A stretch of DNA of 64,000 nucleotides from Ottelia alismoides (lineage: Eukaryota > Streptophyta > Magnoliopsida > Alismatales > Hydrocharitaceae), in assembly GCA_037367405.1 (NCBI GenBank), contig JAZKJV010000086.1, positions 1,473,001 to 1,537,000 on the forward strand, written 5' to 3'. The number at the start of each line of letters is the position of its first letter. The stretch's first letter is position 1. The position numbers were made by a program, and so were the translations under genes. Below are positions 44,391 to 55,980 of this stretch, one piece after another. Under the pieces are notes generated by a model, which did not search any database, was not told the origin of the DNA, and saw only the letters and a program-made list of their open reading frames with translations.

Positions 44391-44882
44391 ATGTGAGTGG
44401 ATTGTAGACCACCAACAAGTGGTTTGTATATGGACAATACACCTCCTCTTCCTCTTGCTCCAATTTATATTCAATTGATCATCTCACGCAATTATGGCTT
44501 GCTAGACAAGGTTTAGGGTTTGGTTAGTAGAATGATAAATGATGTTTTTAGTTAACTTGGATGAGGTTTTCATGGCATTGGAAACAATGATCAGCAACCT
44601 TGGGTGAAGTGCATGGTAGGTTGTTATGTAAATCCACCATGTGAGTGGATTTTAGACCATCAACTAGTGGTCTGTATGTTGCTCATGCCTAAAATTGTTT
44701 TCCTATCGCTTTAGTTCATAGTCCATTGGTTGTGTCATACAACTATGGCTCACTGGACTAAGTTTAGGGATTGGTTAGCATAATAATAGATGAAGTTTTT
44801 GGTCAACTTGGATGAGATTTTCAGAGTATTGGAAATAATAATCGACAACCATGGGTGAAGCGTGGGGTAGGTGGTTATGTGT
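44391..44882. repeat. Diverged 248-bp tandem repeat
   Basis: Units 44391-44638 and 44639-about 44882 share ATGTGAGTGGATT, ACTTGGATGAG(G/A)TTTTCA and CAACC(T/A)TGGGTGAAG in the same order, with many substitutions by eye. It is an older duplication than that at 23689-24872. Confidence 0.8.
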
Positions 44883-47283
44883 TCTATAGATTGATAATTG
44901 GATGAGGTTCTAGGATTGACTAAGTGATGAATCTCCATTTCATAACCTTTATTCTTTCATTTTGGCCTTAAATCCCTAGACAAATGCATGTATATGGCAT
45001 TAACTTTGCAAAATAACATTCATTTATTGACCTATAAGTAATGTGTAATTATATGCATTTAATTACAAAATAAAAGAATAAAGGAAAGAGAAGAAAAACA
45101 ATAAACTGTCAAAGGCACTGATTGACCCCAGACCTTGAGACTCAGTCATCAACTCATCATGATGACTTGGTTGACGAGGAATAAAGTAGGGGAAAATAGA
45201 ACATTCAAATGTATAGAAAACACTCAAAAAAACCTAATTTGACTTGATAATAAAATAAGCTTTAGGGCCTATTTTATTTTCTTATTTTTTATAGATCAAA
45301 TCAATAAACCCTCAATATGAATATTGTATATAAAAATAAAAAAGAAAATATAAAATTGATTTCACTTAAAAATAATGCATAGTGTGCCCAAGACACGCAA
45401 AGTAAAAAGCAACAAAGAAAACTTTATATACATGTATTTTCTCCATGCAGAACCAAAATTGAGCAAACTCGTCTTCATTGTTCATGAAATTAGGCTATCT
45501 ATTTAATGAAGGTAGTTTTATTTAATTTAGAGTTAAGATGCAAAAATTAGCTTTTGGGCCATTATTATGCAATATACCTATATATAATATTCAATATATT
45601 TATTATTTATATTTTTCACTTCCTTATATTTTTTTATATATTTGTAAATATTATTTAAAATACATTTAAATAATAAAAATAAAATTAAGCCTTTTAAAAT
45701 TCATTAAAATAAACAATGTATTAGAATTTGTAGGTAAATTATACATACATAACACACATACCTATTTATTTAAGTAAATAATAAAATTAGAAAAATATAA
45801 TAAAAATACATAAATATATAATTAAATAAGTTATAAATTTATAAAACATGTAAACAAAAATAATAAAATATACAATATAAATTAAAAATAAAATAGGCTA
45901 AATGCATGTATATATACCTATGTATATACATGTAAATATTAACCCACAATAAACTAACTTCTAAAATAAATAAAATGATAATAAAATACTACATAAAACA
46001 ATAAATATTTTCATTCTTTGATAAAAAAAATATTTTTGTTTATTTTTTTAATCTATTAAATAAGGAAATTAAGCTTAGATCTTTTCTCGTTGTTCCACGT
46101 GGACCAACCAGGAGCCTTCTTTCGTTGACTCCTCAGTCAACTCATCCTTTTGGCTCCTCTGACTTGTTAGAGCTCCTCGATTCCCCAACTTTCTTCATTT
46201 TCCCCGCTCGTTCCACTCATTATCTGGCTCTCTGATCGAAATGAAAATTGGAGATTTGATCTCCCTTAATCATACCCGATCGTCTGATGTGGTCAATCTT
46301 CATCGAGCTGACCAAAATTTCCTTCACAAGGTGCCCTCTCTATTTGTGTATAAATAAACCTCTCCATATACCTTTTGAAGTTTGATCCCTCTTTCCCTCT
46401 GTAATCCCAGGCTTTCGATCGTTTGAGCTTACCGATGACAAAAAAAACTCACAAGAACATTTGGCATGGAAGGAGCGGCCTGAGGTGGAGATCTCGCCTC
46501 TTCGGAGTAGCTGTCGATGGAGTTTTCTGCTCCCTATTTTTATAGGTAAAAGTGGTTATTTTCAAAGATTCTAGGTTAATTTTAGTTCTAGGTTTTGTTT
46601 CTGCTCCTTATTTTCAACAATTAGTTCTTAGCTTAGGGTAAATTTCAACTCTTCCTGATTGCTGAAGCTACCACTCCAGTACAAATCCATTATAAATCCC
46701 TCATTGTTTCACCCATAAGTCACCCCATTTCATTCCCCTTCATCTCCTCCACAAATGCCCATCATTTCACCCTGATTCCAACAAGGAATTGAGAGATCAG
46801 TGTTCCATTCGCCACCTTCCATCAGAGCTCGCCGCCTACTCCATTCCCTACTCCTTTCATCTTCAAATCAGGGCGAGGAGCTTTGCCTCGAGCCCTTTAT
46901 TCTTTTTGTGCAGAATTGAGTCTTAAAGAACCCCTTTTAGGGAGTAGATAAATCCCAAATTTATCAGCTTAATTCACTATATTTATCTCTCTTGCTTAAT
47001 TTAATAACAGTGATTCAATAACAAATAACAATAATGACTAATTATTGCATCGTAATTAACTAACACTATTTAATATATATTAATATAAACCTATTATGGT
47101 GTAGTATTTTATAAATATATTTCTTATTAAAAACAAAAAATTAAATAAAATTGTGAATAAATAAACTATCATAAAACAAAATAAAAATACAAAAAAATAA
47201 GCAAAAGAAAATTCAAAGAAAATTGTTTTTATTAGTACTTAATATTATCTTTATATCGATGACCTCTAATCTCTTTGACTTAT

Positions 47284-47326
47284 ACATAAAAGTTGTAGAT
47301 CTCATTGTGATCTACAACTTTTATGT
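47284..47326. repeat. Perfect 18-bp stem hairpin in the LTR
   Basis: Arm ACATAAAAGTTGTAGATC (47284-47301), loop TCATTGT, and the exact inverted arm (47309-47326). An imperfect counterpart lies at about 56450-56485 (GAAAGTTGTAG ... CAACTTTC), so the hairpin is a family feature rather than chance. Confidence 0.9.
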
Positions 47327-47404
47327 TTACCATTTTTCTTGATTCAATTCTTAACTATTTTAGATATATTAATCTTTGACTTATGTAATTTTTTTATTCT
47401 GATT

Positions 47405-47440
47405 AGGCCACATGGTGCCTCCACAGGCAACCACGTGGCC
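47405..47440. repeat. GGCCACATGG / CCACGTGGCC inverted repeat
   Basis: GGCCACATGGTGCC pairs with GGCAACCACGTGGCC across a short loop. The family counterpart at 56573-56602 (ACATGTGGCAGCTCC, TGG, AGCCGCCACATGT) is also palindromic. Confidence 0.7.
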
Positions 47441-49142
47441 CGCCTCTCCTTTAGACACATGTTGTCTTCTTGAGTCGTCAGATTTGCTTTGATATGGCAG
47501 CTTATAATCACCCATACGTGCCCAAATCTAGGCTGTTGGATGTTAATACAACGATCCAGATGTCTCCTCCACCTCCCGCTCCAACCTTTGCCTCTTCTGC
47601 AAACTGCCAACTAGCCATCTTCTCCAAATTATCCCAAATACTCCCAGTTGCCTTCCGACTAACCTACGTCATAAAATCCTTCCTCTAACTTCCCCTCCTT
47701 TGCGTCAACCTCCATAATTGTCAGAAGCCACCGTGGCATTCATGCATGGTGGTTGAAACCACCACGAAACCTCCTGGCAACCACCATCTCCCTCGTATTC
47801 AAAACCTCCATCGTCGCCGCTATAGTCGGTTGTCTACCTTTACACGGGTTGAGGCCCAGCGTCTTTTCACTTCCCAGTGATAAGGGGAGGTGCGATTGAT
47901 GATGCAATGATGGTTTCTAGCCCCGATGAGATCCTTGTACTCTACGATCATCTTCAGCCATTTGAGCTTTTTGCCATGGTCGAGCGAATGAAGTGAAGAC
48001 CCTGAGGTCAACAACGACCTCAACATAAACCAACATTCACCATTTGAGCTTCGTCAATCCTACAGTTTATTTTGGTTAGATTTTTATCTTGTTTTTTTAT
48101 AGATTTTTCAAGCGATGTATCTAAACTATCATTTGTCTCTATTCACTCTCCAACCTTCACAATGCATCATAAATGCATACTGGAGGCATCACTCATTAAA
48201 CCCCTTCTTCCATATCTCATACCACTTTGACTCACCTTCTCCTTCAGCAATGAAGAAGAAAGCACATGGACTCCATTTTTCCTACCCCCTTAGCCCTCCA
48301 TCTTGCTCACATTCGTGCGCATCTTCTTCAGTCATGCTCCATCTATAACTCTTGCAGGTCTAGAGGCCTTCAATGGCTGAAATTTCTGAAATGGCTTCGA
48401 TCTAAGGTTTCTACACTGACATTCCTTCATCGTATCCAACTTCCATGGGCCCGCAGGCCATTTCCGACGTCATCTCGATTTCGTGAAATCTTCAACGATC
48501 ATTGCCAACCTTCAAAGCATCGTCAAGATGATGACGAAGCTATTGAGATCTCGCCGGCACCCCGCCTTCTCGCAGCCTCTCACGATAGTGTTCTTCTGGG
48601 GAGGAGGCACATGCACCATTGGAACATCCCAAGGATCATCCCAACTTGGGATGATCTAATGGTCCAATTTGAGCCATGTCTTCAATCTGATCCTGCAACT
48701 TCATTTATGCAGAGCCGTCTGCCGAAGCACATCACCCAACCACGTGGCTCGAGCCATGTGACACCATCCGAACCTGGGCTGCTCATGCTCTACGCGTGCG
48801 ACATGGGTAAAATTGTAGTGTTTCCTCTCCGATTTCTCATATGTTTCATAAATGCCTATGTACAGGGCTTTCCATAATTTCAAGAGCCGATTTATATTAT
48901 TTTCATTTTAGTCCCTCTAGGGATCTATATGTCAGGATTTCTACATGTTTTTATCATATTTATGCCTCTGCATTCAAACTTGAATAACTTTATCATCGTA
49001 TGTTTGAATGCAGTAATTTCAGTGGCATTTTGATCTTTATTTAATTATCTTTGATCTGATATGATTTATTTTCTGATTAGATAATAAAAGTAGGATTAAT
49101 TTTTGAGAGTCTATATTTTGCTTTTAGGCTTATTAGATGAAG

Positions 49143-51840
49143 TATGACTCTACATTGCATTGATCAATTAGACGTAGATTTAATTTTTATAATTTCTTAA
49201 GTTTGAATAATCATTCTATGTCATATTTGTAAGTATATTTGCATGTGTAATAATTTTATCATTCTTTTCATTATTTCATTATTCCTAACATGCACTAATG
49301 TGTTTTAAATCACATTTCATCTCATACATGCATGCATTTGTGATGTGCATTTCATTATCTTCCATTGCTTGCCTGCATCGTGGGTTAGTTTTGACCCATA
49401 TGATTTATTTATCAGTTAACATAGATAGTTAACACCTAAATAGTCGTATTATGGCTTGTGTCCTTGTGTACAACCCTGGACTTCCCAGGAAATAAATTAA
49501 AGCTGAATCCTCTTCAGAGAGATTATTCATTAGGTTTTGTATGACATGTTAAGTGCCCATGCTACAATGGATCCCGATTAACTTATGCATTTAGTGATTC
49601 ATTAGTAGTTGACTTGGAACAAGAGCTCCATGTTCACACATCCTTAGCTAAACTCCAGGCCCCTATCGATGGGTTCATGATCAATTTGAGCACCTCTGCC
49701 AAAGAGGATTCCTCCGAGGAACGTTTTGAACCCATTATCATTGCACTAGGAAGCCAGACTCGTGAGATCTACGAGATTGAAGTTCGCTCAACATTTGTTC
49801 GTCCTCATTTCTTCCAGAGGGTGTTATCGTCATTCAATCAAGAACGGGTGCCAAGCATAGCAGTACTTGTTCGATGAAGTTCATGCTAGCCATCTAATCT
49901 AACTCCAGATCTAATCCAGGCTCTACATCAACAAATCGACATCGCGTCATCCCAACCGTCCACGCGTATAAGTGAAGATCAACCGACTATTGGACGATGC
50001 ACAATTAGGGGTAAATTGCGCATCTAAGCTCTCACCTTTTTATATTTAAGGAATAGTACCTAAATCTTTCTTTTGCATTGTAAATTATTTGTAATATTTG
50101 CACTTCTAACCCTATATTTTCTTATATTTGCATCTTGGTCTGTGCCACGGTGCCTCACGTGGCTATCCAAGTGCTGTGGGCATTTTGCAGTGGGAACCCT
50201 TGTGGCTTTATCTATTTCATTTAAGTGATAAAATCTGCAATCTTAGTGTTTATTTTTGGGATTATTTGCACCTAGCACCTTGAAACATGTTTTTATTGCA
50301 GAAATACCCCTCCTAGGTATTTATTTACTTCCTTGTCTTTTTATTTTTATTACATAGTTATATGCCTCATTTATTTTAGAAATATCTCTATGAATGCTTT
50401 ATATTGTGATGAATTCACTCATATTTTTACTTAGCATTTTGCTGCATTTTTTCATTTATTAAAATTTATTTAGGAGCTATATTTCCCTGTTTAGCTATAA
50501 AAATAGGTTTGTATGACTCTACATTGCGTTGATCAATTAGACATAGATTTAATTTTTCTAATTACTTATGTTTGAATAATCATTCTATGTCATATTTGTG
50601 AGTATATTTGCATGTGTTAGAATTTTGTTATTCTTTCCATTATGTCAATATTCCTAACATGCACTAATGTGTTTTAAATCACATTTCATCTCATACATGC
50701 ATGCATTTGTGATGCACATTTCATTATCTTCTATTTCTTGCCTGCATCGTGTGTTAGTTTTGAACCAGATGATTTATTTATCAGTTAACCTAGATAATTA
50801 ACACCTAAATAGTCGTATTATGGCTTGTGTCCTTGTGTACGACCCTGGACTTCTCAGGAAATAAATTAAAGCCGAATCCTGCCCGTGCTATAATGGATCC
50901 CAATTAACTTATGCATTTAATGATTCATTAGTAGTTGACCCGGAACATGAACTCCATGTGCACACATCATTAACTAAACTCCATGCCCCTATCGATGGGT
51001 CCATGATCGATTTGAGTACCTCTACCAAAGAGGATTTCTCCGAGGAACGTTTTGAACTCATTATCATTGGTCTAGGAAGCCAGAGTCGTGAGATCCACGA
51101 GATTGAAGTTCACTCAGCATTTCTTTGTCCTCAATTCTTCCAGAGGACGTTATCATCGTTCGATCAAGAGTGAGCACCAAGCATAACAGTAGTTGTTCGA
51201 TGAAGTTCATGCCATCCGTCTAATCTAACTCTAGATCTAATCCAGGCTCTACATCAACAAATTGGCATCGTGTCATCCCAACTGTCCACACATATAAGTG
51301 AAGATCAACCGACCCTTGGACGACGCATAATGAGGGGTAAATTGCACATCTAAGCCCCCGCCTTTTTATATTTAAGAAATAGTACCTAAATCTTTCTTTT
51401 GCGTTGTAAATCATTTGTAATATTTATACATCAAACCCTATATTTTCTTATATTTGCATCTTGGTTTGTGCCATGTCACCTCACGTGGCTATCCAAGTGC
51501 GGTGGGCATTTTGCAGTGGGAACCCTTGTAGCTTTATCTATTTCATTTAAGTGACAAAATCTGCAATATTAGTGTTTATTTTTGGGGATATTTTCACCTA
51601 GCACCTTGAAACATATTTTTATTACAGAAATACCCCTCCTAGGTAGTTTATTTATTTCCTTGTATTTTTATTTTATTACATATTTATGTGCCTCATTCAT
51701 TTTAGAAATATTTCTATGAATGCTTTATATTGTACTGATATTCACTCGTATTTTTACTTAGAATTTTGCTGCATTTTTCTATTTGTTAAAATTTATTTAG
51801 GAGCTATATTTTCCCTATTTAGCTATAAAAATACAAAATA
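49143..51840. repeat. Tandem 1.37-kb LTR units
   Basis: Unit 1 (49143-50510) and unit 2 (50512-about 51840) start TATGACTCTACATTGC and share essentially collinear sequence at roughly 90 percent by eye; unit 2 lacks about 50 bp near 50880. Each contains a short open stretch beginning near ELHVHTSL (49620; 50949). Differences between the two proteins are mostly replacements, arguing against a conserved protein. Confidence 0.85.
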
Positions 51841-52070
51841 ATATAATCCAATATAACTCCATACCAAAAATAGAAAAAAATATAAAATGAAAACCTTAAA
51901 AATGAAAATTAGCCCTAAAATAGCAAAAAATCTATAAAATCCAAAAAATATATTTTTTGATCTATATTTTTATTTATATTATCTAGCGTATATTAAAATT
52001 AGTTTTGGGAATTTTTGATATTATTATCTATTTTTAAAACATAAAAACTTTCGACCTATTTATTAAGTCC

Positions 52071-52290
52071 ATATACTACATTTTGAGGATACGATATCAA
52101 GCTATCTTAACGATATCCTAAGGTGCATAGTCTCCTTCCGTGATCAATTCATACACATGCCATTAGTAGATAGCCCGATCTCGAATATTGTTTGCTAGAA
52201 TAATAACTTCTATATGTAGTTCAAAGTAGGCCCTACTATCATCACAACATAATCCCTTTGAAACATTTATAAATGCATACTAATAATATC
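52071..52290. other. Junction between the LTR tail and the Harbinger remnant
   Basis: No clear coding. GATACGATATCAAGCTATCTTAACGATATC near 52089-52118 has GATATC-type words. Possibly the decayed 5' part of the Harbinger transposon. Confidence 0.35.
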
Positions 52291-52835
52291 TATCATGCTT
52301 TCATGATGTCATCAGGGCAATTGACGGGACATTGGATACTAGTGAACATGCCTACAAACATTTCTCCAAAGTTTGAAGCAAGCACCATAATATGCCGTGG
52401 AATGTCTTTGCTTGAGTTGACTTCAACTACAGGTTCCTTTATGTAGATTCATGATGAGAATGTTTTGCGAGTGATATGAATATCCTTAGATGGAGTTTGG
52501 ATGAGGGCGGATTTAGGGTTCCCTTGGGGTGCATGTTTATGGTGGATTGCATCTACGCAAACACAGACACCTTCTTAGCACCCTACCGAGGACTCATACC
52601 ACAATTCAGGTCAAGGAGGGGTCAGGTATATGCCATGGAGAAGAGTTGTTCAATACCGACACTCACAACTTCTCTCTTACGTCGAGCGCACATTCAGGAT
52701 AATTAAGGCAAACTTCAAGGTAATACGTGAGCAATTGTTTTACTTTGTGAAGCATGTAATGGTCATCATGGAATCCTACATTGTTAATAATTTCATTCGC
52801 CAGGTGCAGGGAGAGGACCAGATCTCGAGTGCATT
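52290..52835 (+). pseudogene. PIF/Harbinger transposase C-terminal remnant
   Basis: DDE-type nuclease of PIF/Harbinger transposons (HARBI1-like family). First catalytic Asp region: FHDVIRAIDGTLDT (52299-52340). Second: FMVDCIYANTDTFLAPYRG (52534-52590), matching the family's ADSGY-N-LAPYRG-type block. After a frameshift near 52620-52660, RHSQLLSYVERTFRIIKANF (52655-52714) holds the catalytic Glu in VERTF, and FVKHVMVIMESYIVNNFIRQ ends the domain. The three acidic residues are kept, but at least two stops near 52440-52475 and one frameshift kill the gene. The N-terminal helix-turn-helix part and the accompanying Myb-like gene are absent, and no terminal repeats or TWA duplication were located. 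Confidence 0.82.
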
Positions 52836-55800
52836 TACCCGAGCGAGCGCGATTGCTACCAAGGTACGTGCACTGCTGATGAATCTCCTTTTCATCACTT
52901 TATTATATAATTTTGGCCTTAAAAACCCTAGCTAATGCATGTAAAAAGCATCAATTTATACATAATAACACTCATTAATTACTGTATTAATTGTATATAA
53001 AATAAGGTTTTTAATGATAAAATTATAGAATAAAGAGAAGAAAAGGAAAAGGAATAAAATATTGAAGATATTTTATGACCCTAAACCCCGAGACCAAGTC
53101 AAGAATTAAGTTGGTCGTTTATCCATTATTTATGCATTTTGACACCTATTTTATTCTTTATTATTTATTCATCAAATAGTGAAACTTTGTACATGAAAGT
53201 TGTATATAATAATCTAAATAAATATACAAATTTGAGTTTGTACAAAAAAATACATTGTGTTCATTTTATACACAAAATAAAAAGCCAAAAACCCAACTTC
53301 CCAGACCCATATCTTTCAAATAAAAACTCAAAACATATCAAAATCACCTCTAATTGTATGTAAATTTTCACAAGCTATTTAATGGTGGTAGTTTTATATT
53401 TTTTGGAGTTACTGTGTGAAAGTTAGGTTTTGGGCCCCTTTTGTACATTATACAGATTAAAATATTCAATTTATTCATTCTTTATTATCTTTACAACATC
53501 ATATTTTAATAATTTTGCAATAATATTTATAACATATTTGTATATTAAAACTAAAATAAAACCGAAAAGAAAATGTAAAATAAAATAAGTCTATACTAAC
53601 ATATATACAAAGTACCTATGTTATACATGTATATAAATAAAAGCGGATTTCATTCTTTTATTCTTTATTCGTTCATATTTTTATAATATTGTAAATATTA
53701 TCCATATTCTATTATAATTACGAAACCAAAATGAAACTCATTAAAATACATTAAAATAAAAAGATATATATAAAACATGGGTAAAATACCTATAAATATA
53801 CCTATAAAATATAAATATCTATTTATTTAAGTATACAAATAACATCATAAAAATATAAATAATATATTTATACTCATAACAATAAGTTATAAATATCTAA
53901 AATAAAGGAATAAAATAATAAAATAATATATATATATATAACAAGTATAAAAATGTATAAAATACATGCAAATATACCTATAAATACACTATTAAAAATT
54001 AACTACTAATAAAATACACCAAACAAATAAATAAAAATCATATGAAAATACTACTTAAATAATAATTTTTTTATTTTATATACAAAAATTAATAAAATCG
54101 TTCAATATTTTAAATTAATTATTTTTGAATAAAATCTGTAGTTTTGTCGTGTAGCGGTTGACTTGGCCCAATGGGGTCACGTCAACAGTTGACCCCTAGT
54201 TAGTTGTCCCCTCAGCGCCTCCTGCACGGTAGATGTCTTTTCCCGACATTTTCTGCCATTTTTCACGGCTGATCCATCTATCATATGTCTTTGAATTCTT
54301 CAGACGAAATGATCTATGATCATTGTACATACACGCCCATCGATCAGAACCCCTGTACATATCATCAAATTCTTGATTTTCCTTGGTCAATAAGGGAGCC
54401 TCCTCTATTTTTATAAATAAACACCTCTGCTCCTCCATCTAATTTTGGTCATCTTATGCCCCCTGAAGCCTCATGACTCGGCCAAAGCGAGCGCCCTTAT
54501 GACAGGAGGGGATCCCCTGAGCTCACGATGGTCGATAGAGGGTGGAGGTGAACCCAAGGCCTCTCACGCAGGTGACCTCTGCTCCTTGAGGTAAAATCTA
54601 CGCATCTTTACATTTCTAGGTAGAATTTTATTCCAGAATTTTATTTATGCAATTAGTTTAACATTTAGCCCTTAGGTCTAGCGTAAAAACCACTACCCGT
54701 AGTTCACCCGAGCTCAGCTCTGACAAACGATTCCACCGCATACCGCCTATTGATTGACCCCTTGATTGCCCTCATTTCCTTTCCCTACCGATTCCCTACG
54801 CAACCACCCATTTCATTCCAGTCGAATCCCTTGGGATCGAGATTTGTACGCTCCATCTCCTCCGTTTTTTCGGAGTAGCCTCCACATCAACTCCCCCGCT
54901 TCCATTTCACCTCTTAACGGGTCGAGGCACTTTTCCCTCGACCCAAGAATATTTCTTGCAGGTCTTACGAGCTTTAGAGGCACCTGGAGGTGATTTTGCA
55001 CCTCGCCGGAGGTACCTGGAGCACTACATCTTCTCCGGCCTCGTGGTGGTGCTCCAGTGACCCTCCGATCCTTTTGACACCCCTTGTATGAAGAGAAACT
55101 CGTCAGAAAGCAGCTAGGCCACTTTGGCACCTCGAAGGATGCTAGGGAAGGGTGATCAGGGGTAGGGAAGTTCGGCTTCACCGGCCTTCTTCTTTGTTCT
55201 TCCCCTTCACCTCAGCACCGTTGGATCAGATGGAACCCAGATTGATCCTCAGCCGTAGGATGGAGCCCAACCACAACCATCCAGTCACCACAAGTAATCT
55301 AATCTCCAACGTCGATCTACGAATGGTATCTACCGTTCAGATGCGGTCACGTGTTAAGTGAATCCTCCACCGCCATCCGATCGAGCGTCTTATGGGGTAA
55401 ATTGCATATAGAACCCCTCCCATTTTTTGTATTTAATAATAATTTCTATAAATAAAAAGTCACGTGTAAAAATAATGGGACATTTTGCAATTAATACCCT
55501 GCATTTCTTTTAATTACATTTTAATCCTGTCCAGCTCAGCTCACGTATCATCCCACATGAGTTGGAAAAATTGCAGGGACACCATTGTGAGTTTTTGTAT
55601 TTATATTTAGTCCAATAAAATGAAATTAACGTTGTATTTTTGTGAAAATTTCAGGAAGCCCCTGGATTTTATTGTATTTTCATATTGGTCCCTCCTAGGC
55701 TGCGTCACTGATGAATCTGTGATTCATGACTCTAAAAGTTGAAAATAGAGCTTTGTTCCCGAGTAATTAGATGCATATTTCCACTTATATTGCATAATTA

Positions 55801-55980
55801 GCATTCATGCATGCATTGATAACATCTGCATTTTAGCATTCATATTGCATAAATAAGAAGCCCAATTTACTTGTAAATATTCACTTGTATATTCACCATA
55901 TTTCACCTATTTGTATATATTTTATACTAACTCCAAATCCAATAAAATCAACTCCATAGTGTATATATTACTAACACTAA
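52836..55980 (+). repeat. Further gypsy-type LTR copy
   Basis: From about 52893 it repeats the landmark order of 44940 onward: TTTGGCCTTAAAAACCC, TTTTGGGCCCC (53431), AT-rich stretch (53450-54130), GTCACGTCAACAGTTGACCCC (54175), TATA box TTATAAATAAACACC (54410), C/T-rich first-exon-like text ending AATATTTCTTGCAGG (54948-54962), CACGTGTTAAGTG (55348-55360), GGGTAAATTGCATA and ATTTTGCAATTAATACCC (55396-55500), and GCAT-rich tail (55800-55860). Open frames here are compositional or LTR-internal. No domain found. Confidence 0.55.

Larger units (their letters stand above)
44940..52070 (+). repeat. Overlapping copies of a long gypsy-type LTR family
   Basis: Non-coding. Landmarks recur in order: TTTGGCCTTAAAT near 44962 (also 52913), TTTTGGGCC (45554; 53431; 56195), very AT-rich tracts (45600-46060, 47000-47250), CACGTGGACCAACC (46096), a TATA box GTATAAATAAACC (46349), first-exon-like C/T-rich text ending TTTTTGTGCAG (46900), and a leader with GGGTAAATTGCGCATC and TGCCTCACGTGGC (50010-50165). 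The copies are rearranged and truncated, with no coding domains between them. The gag-protease unit downstream (60052) suggests the family is gypsy with a tRNA-Asp primer. Confidence 0.55.
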
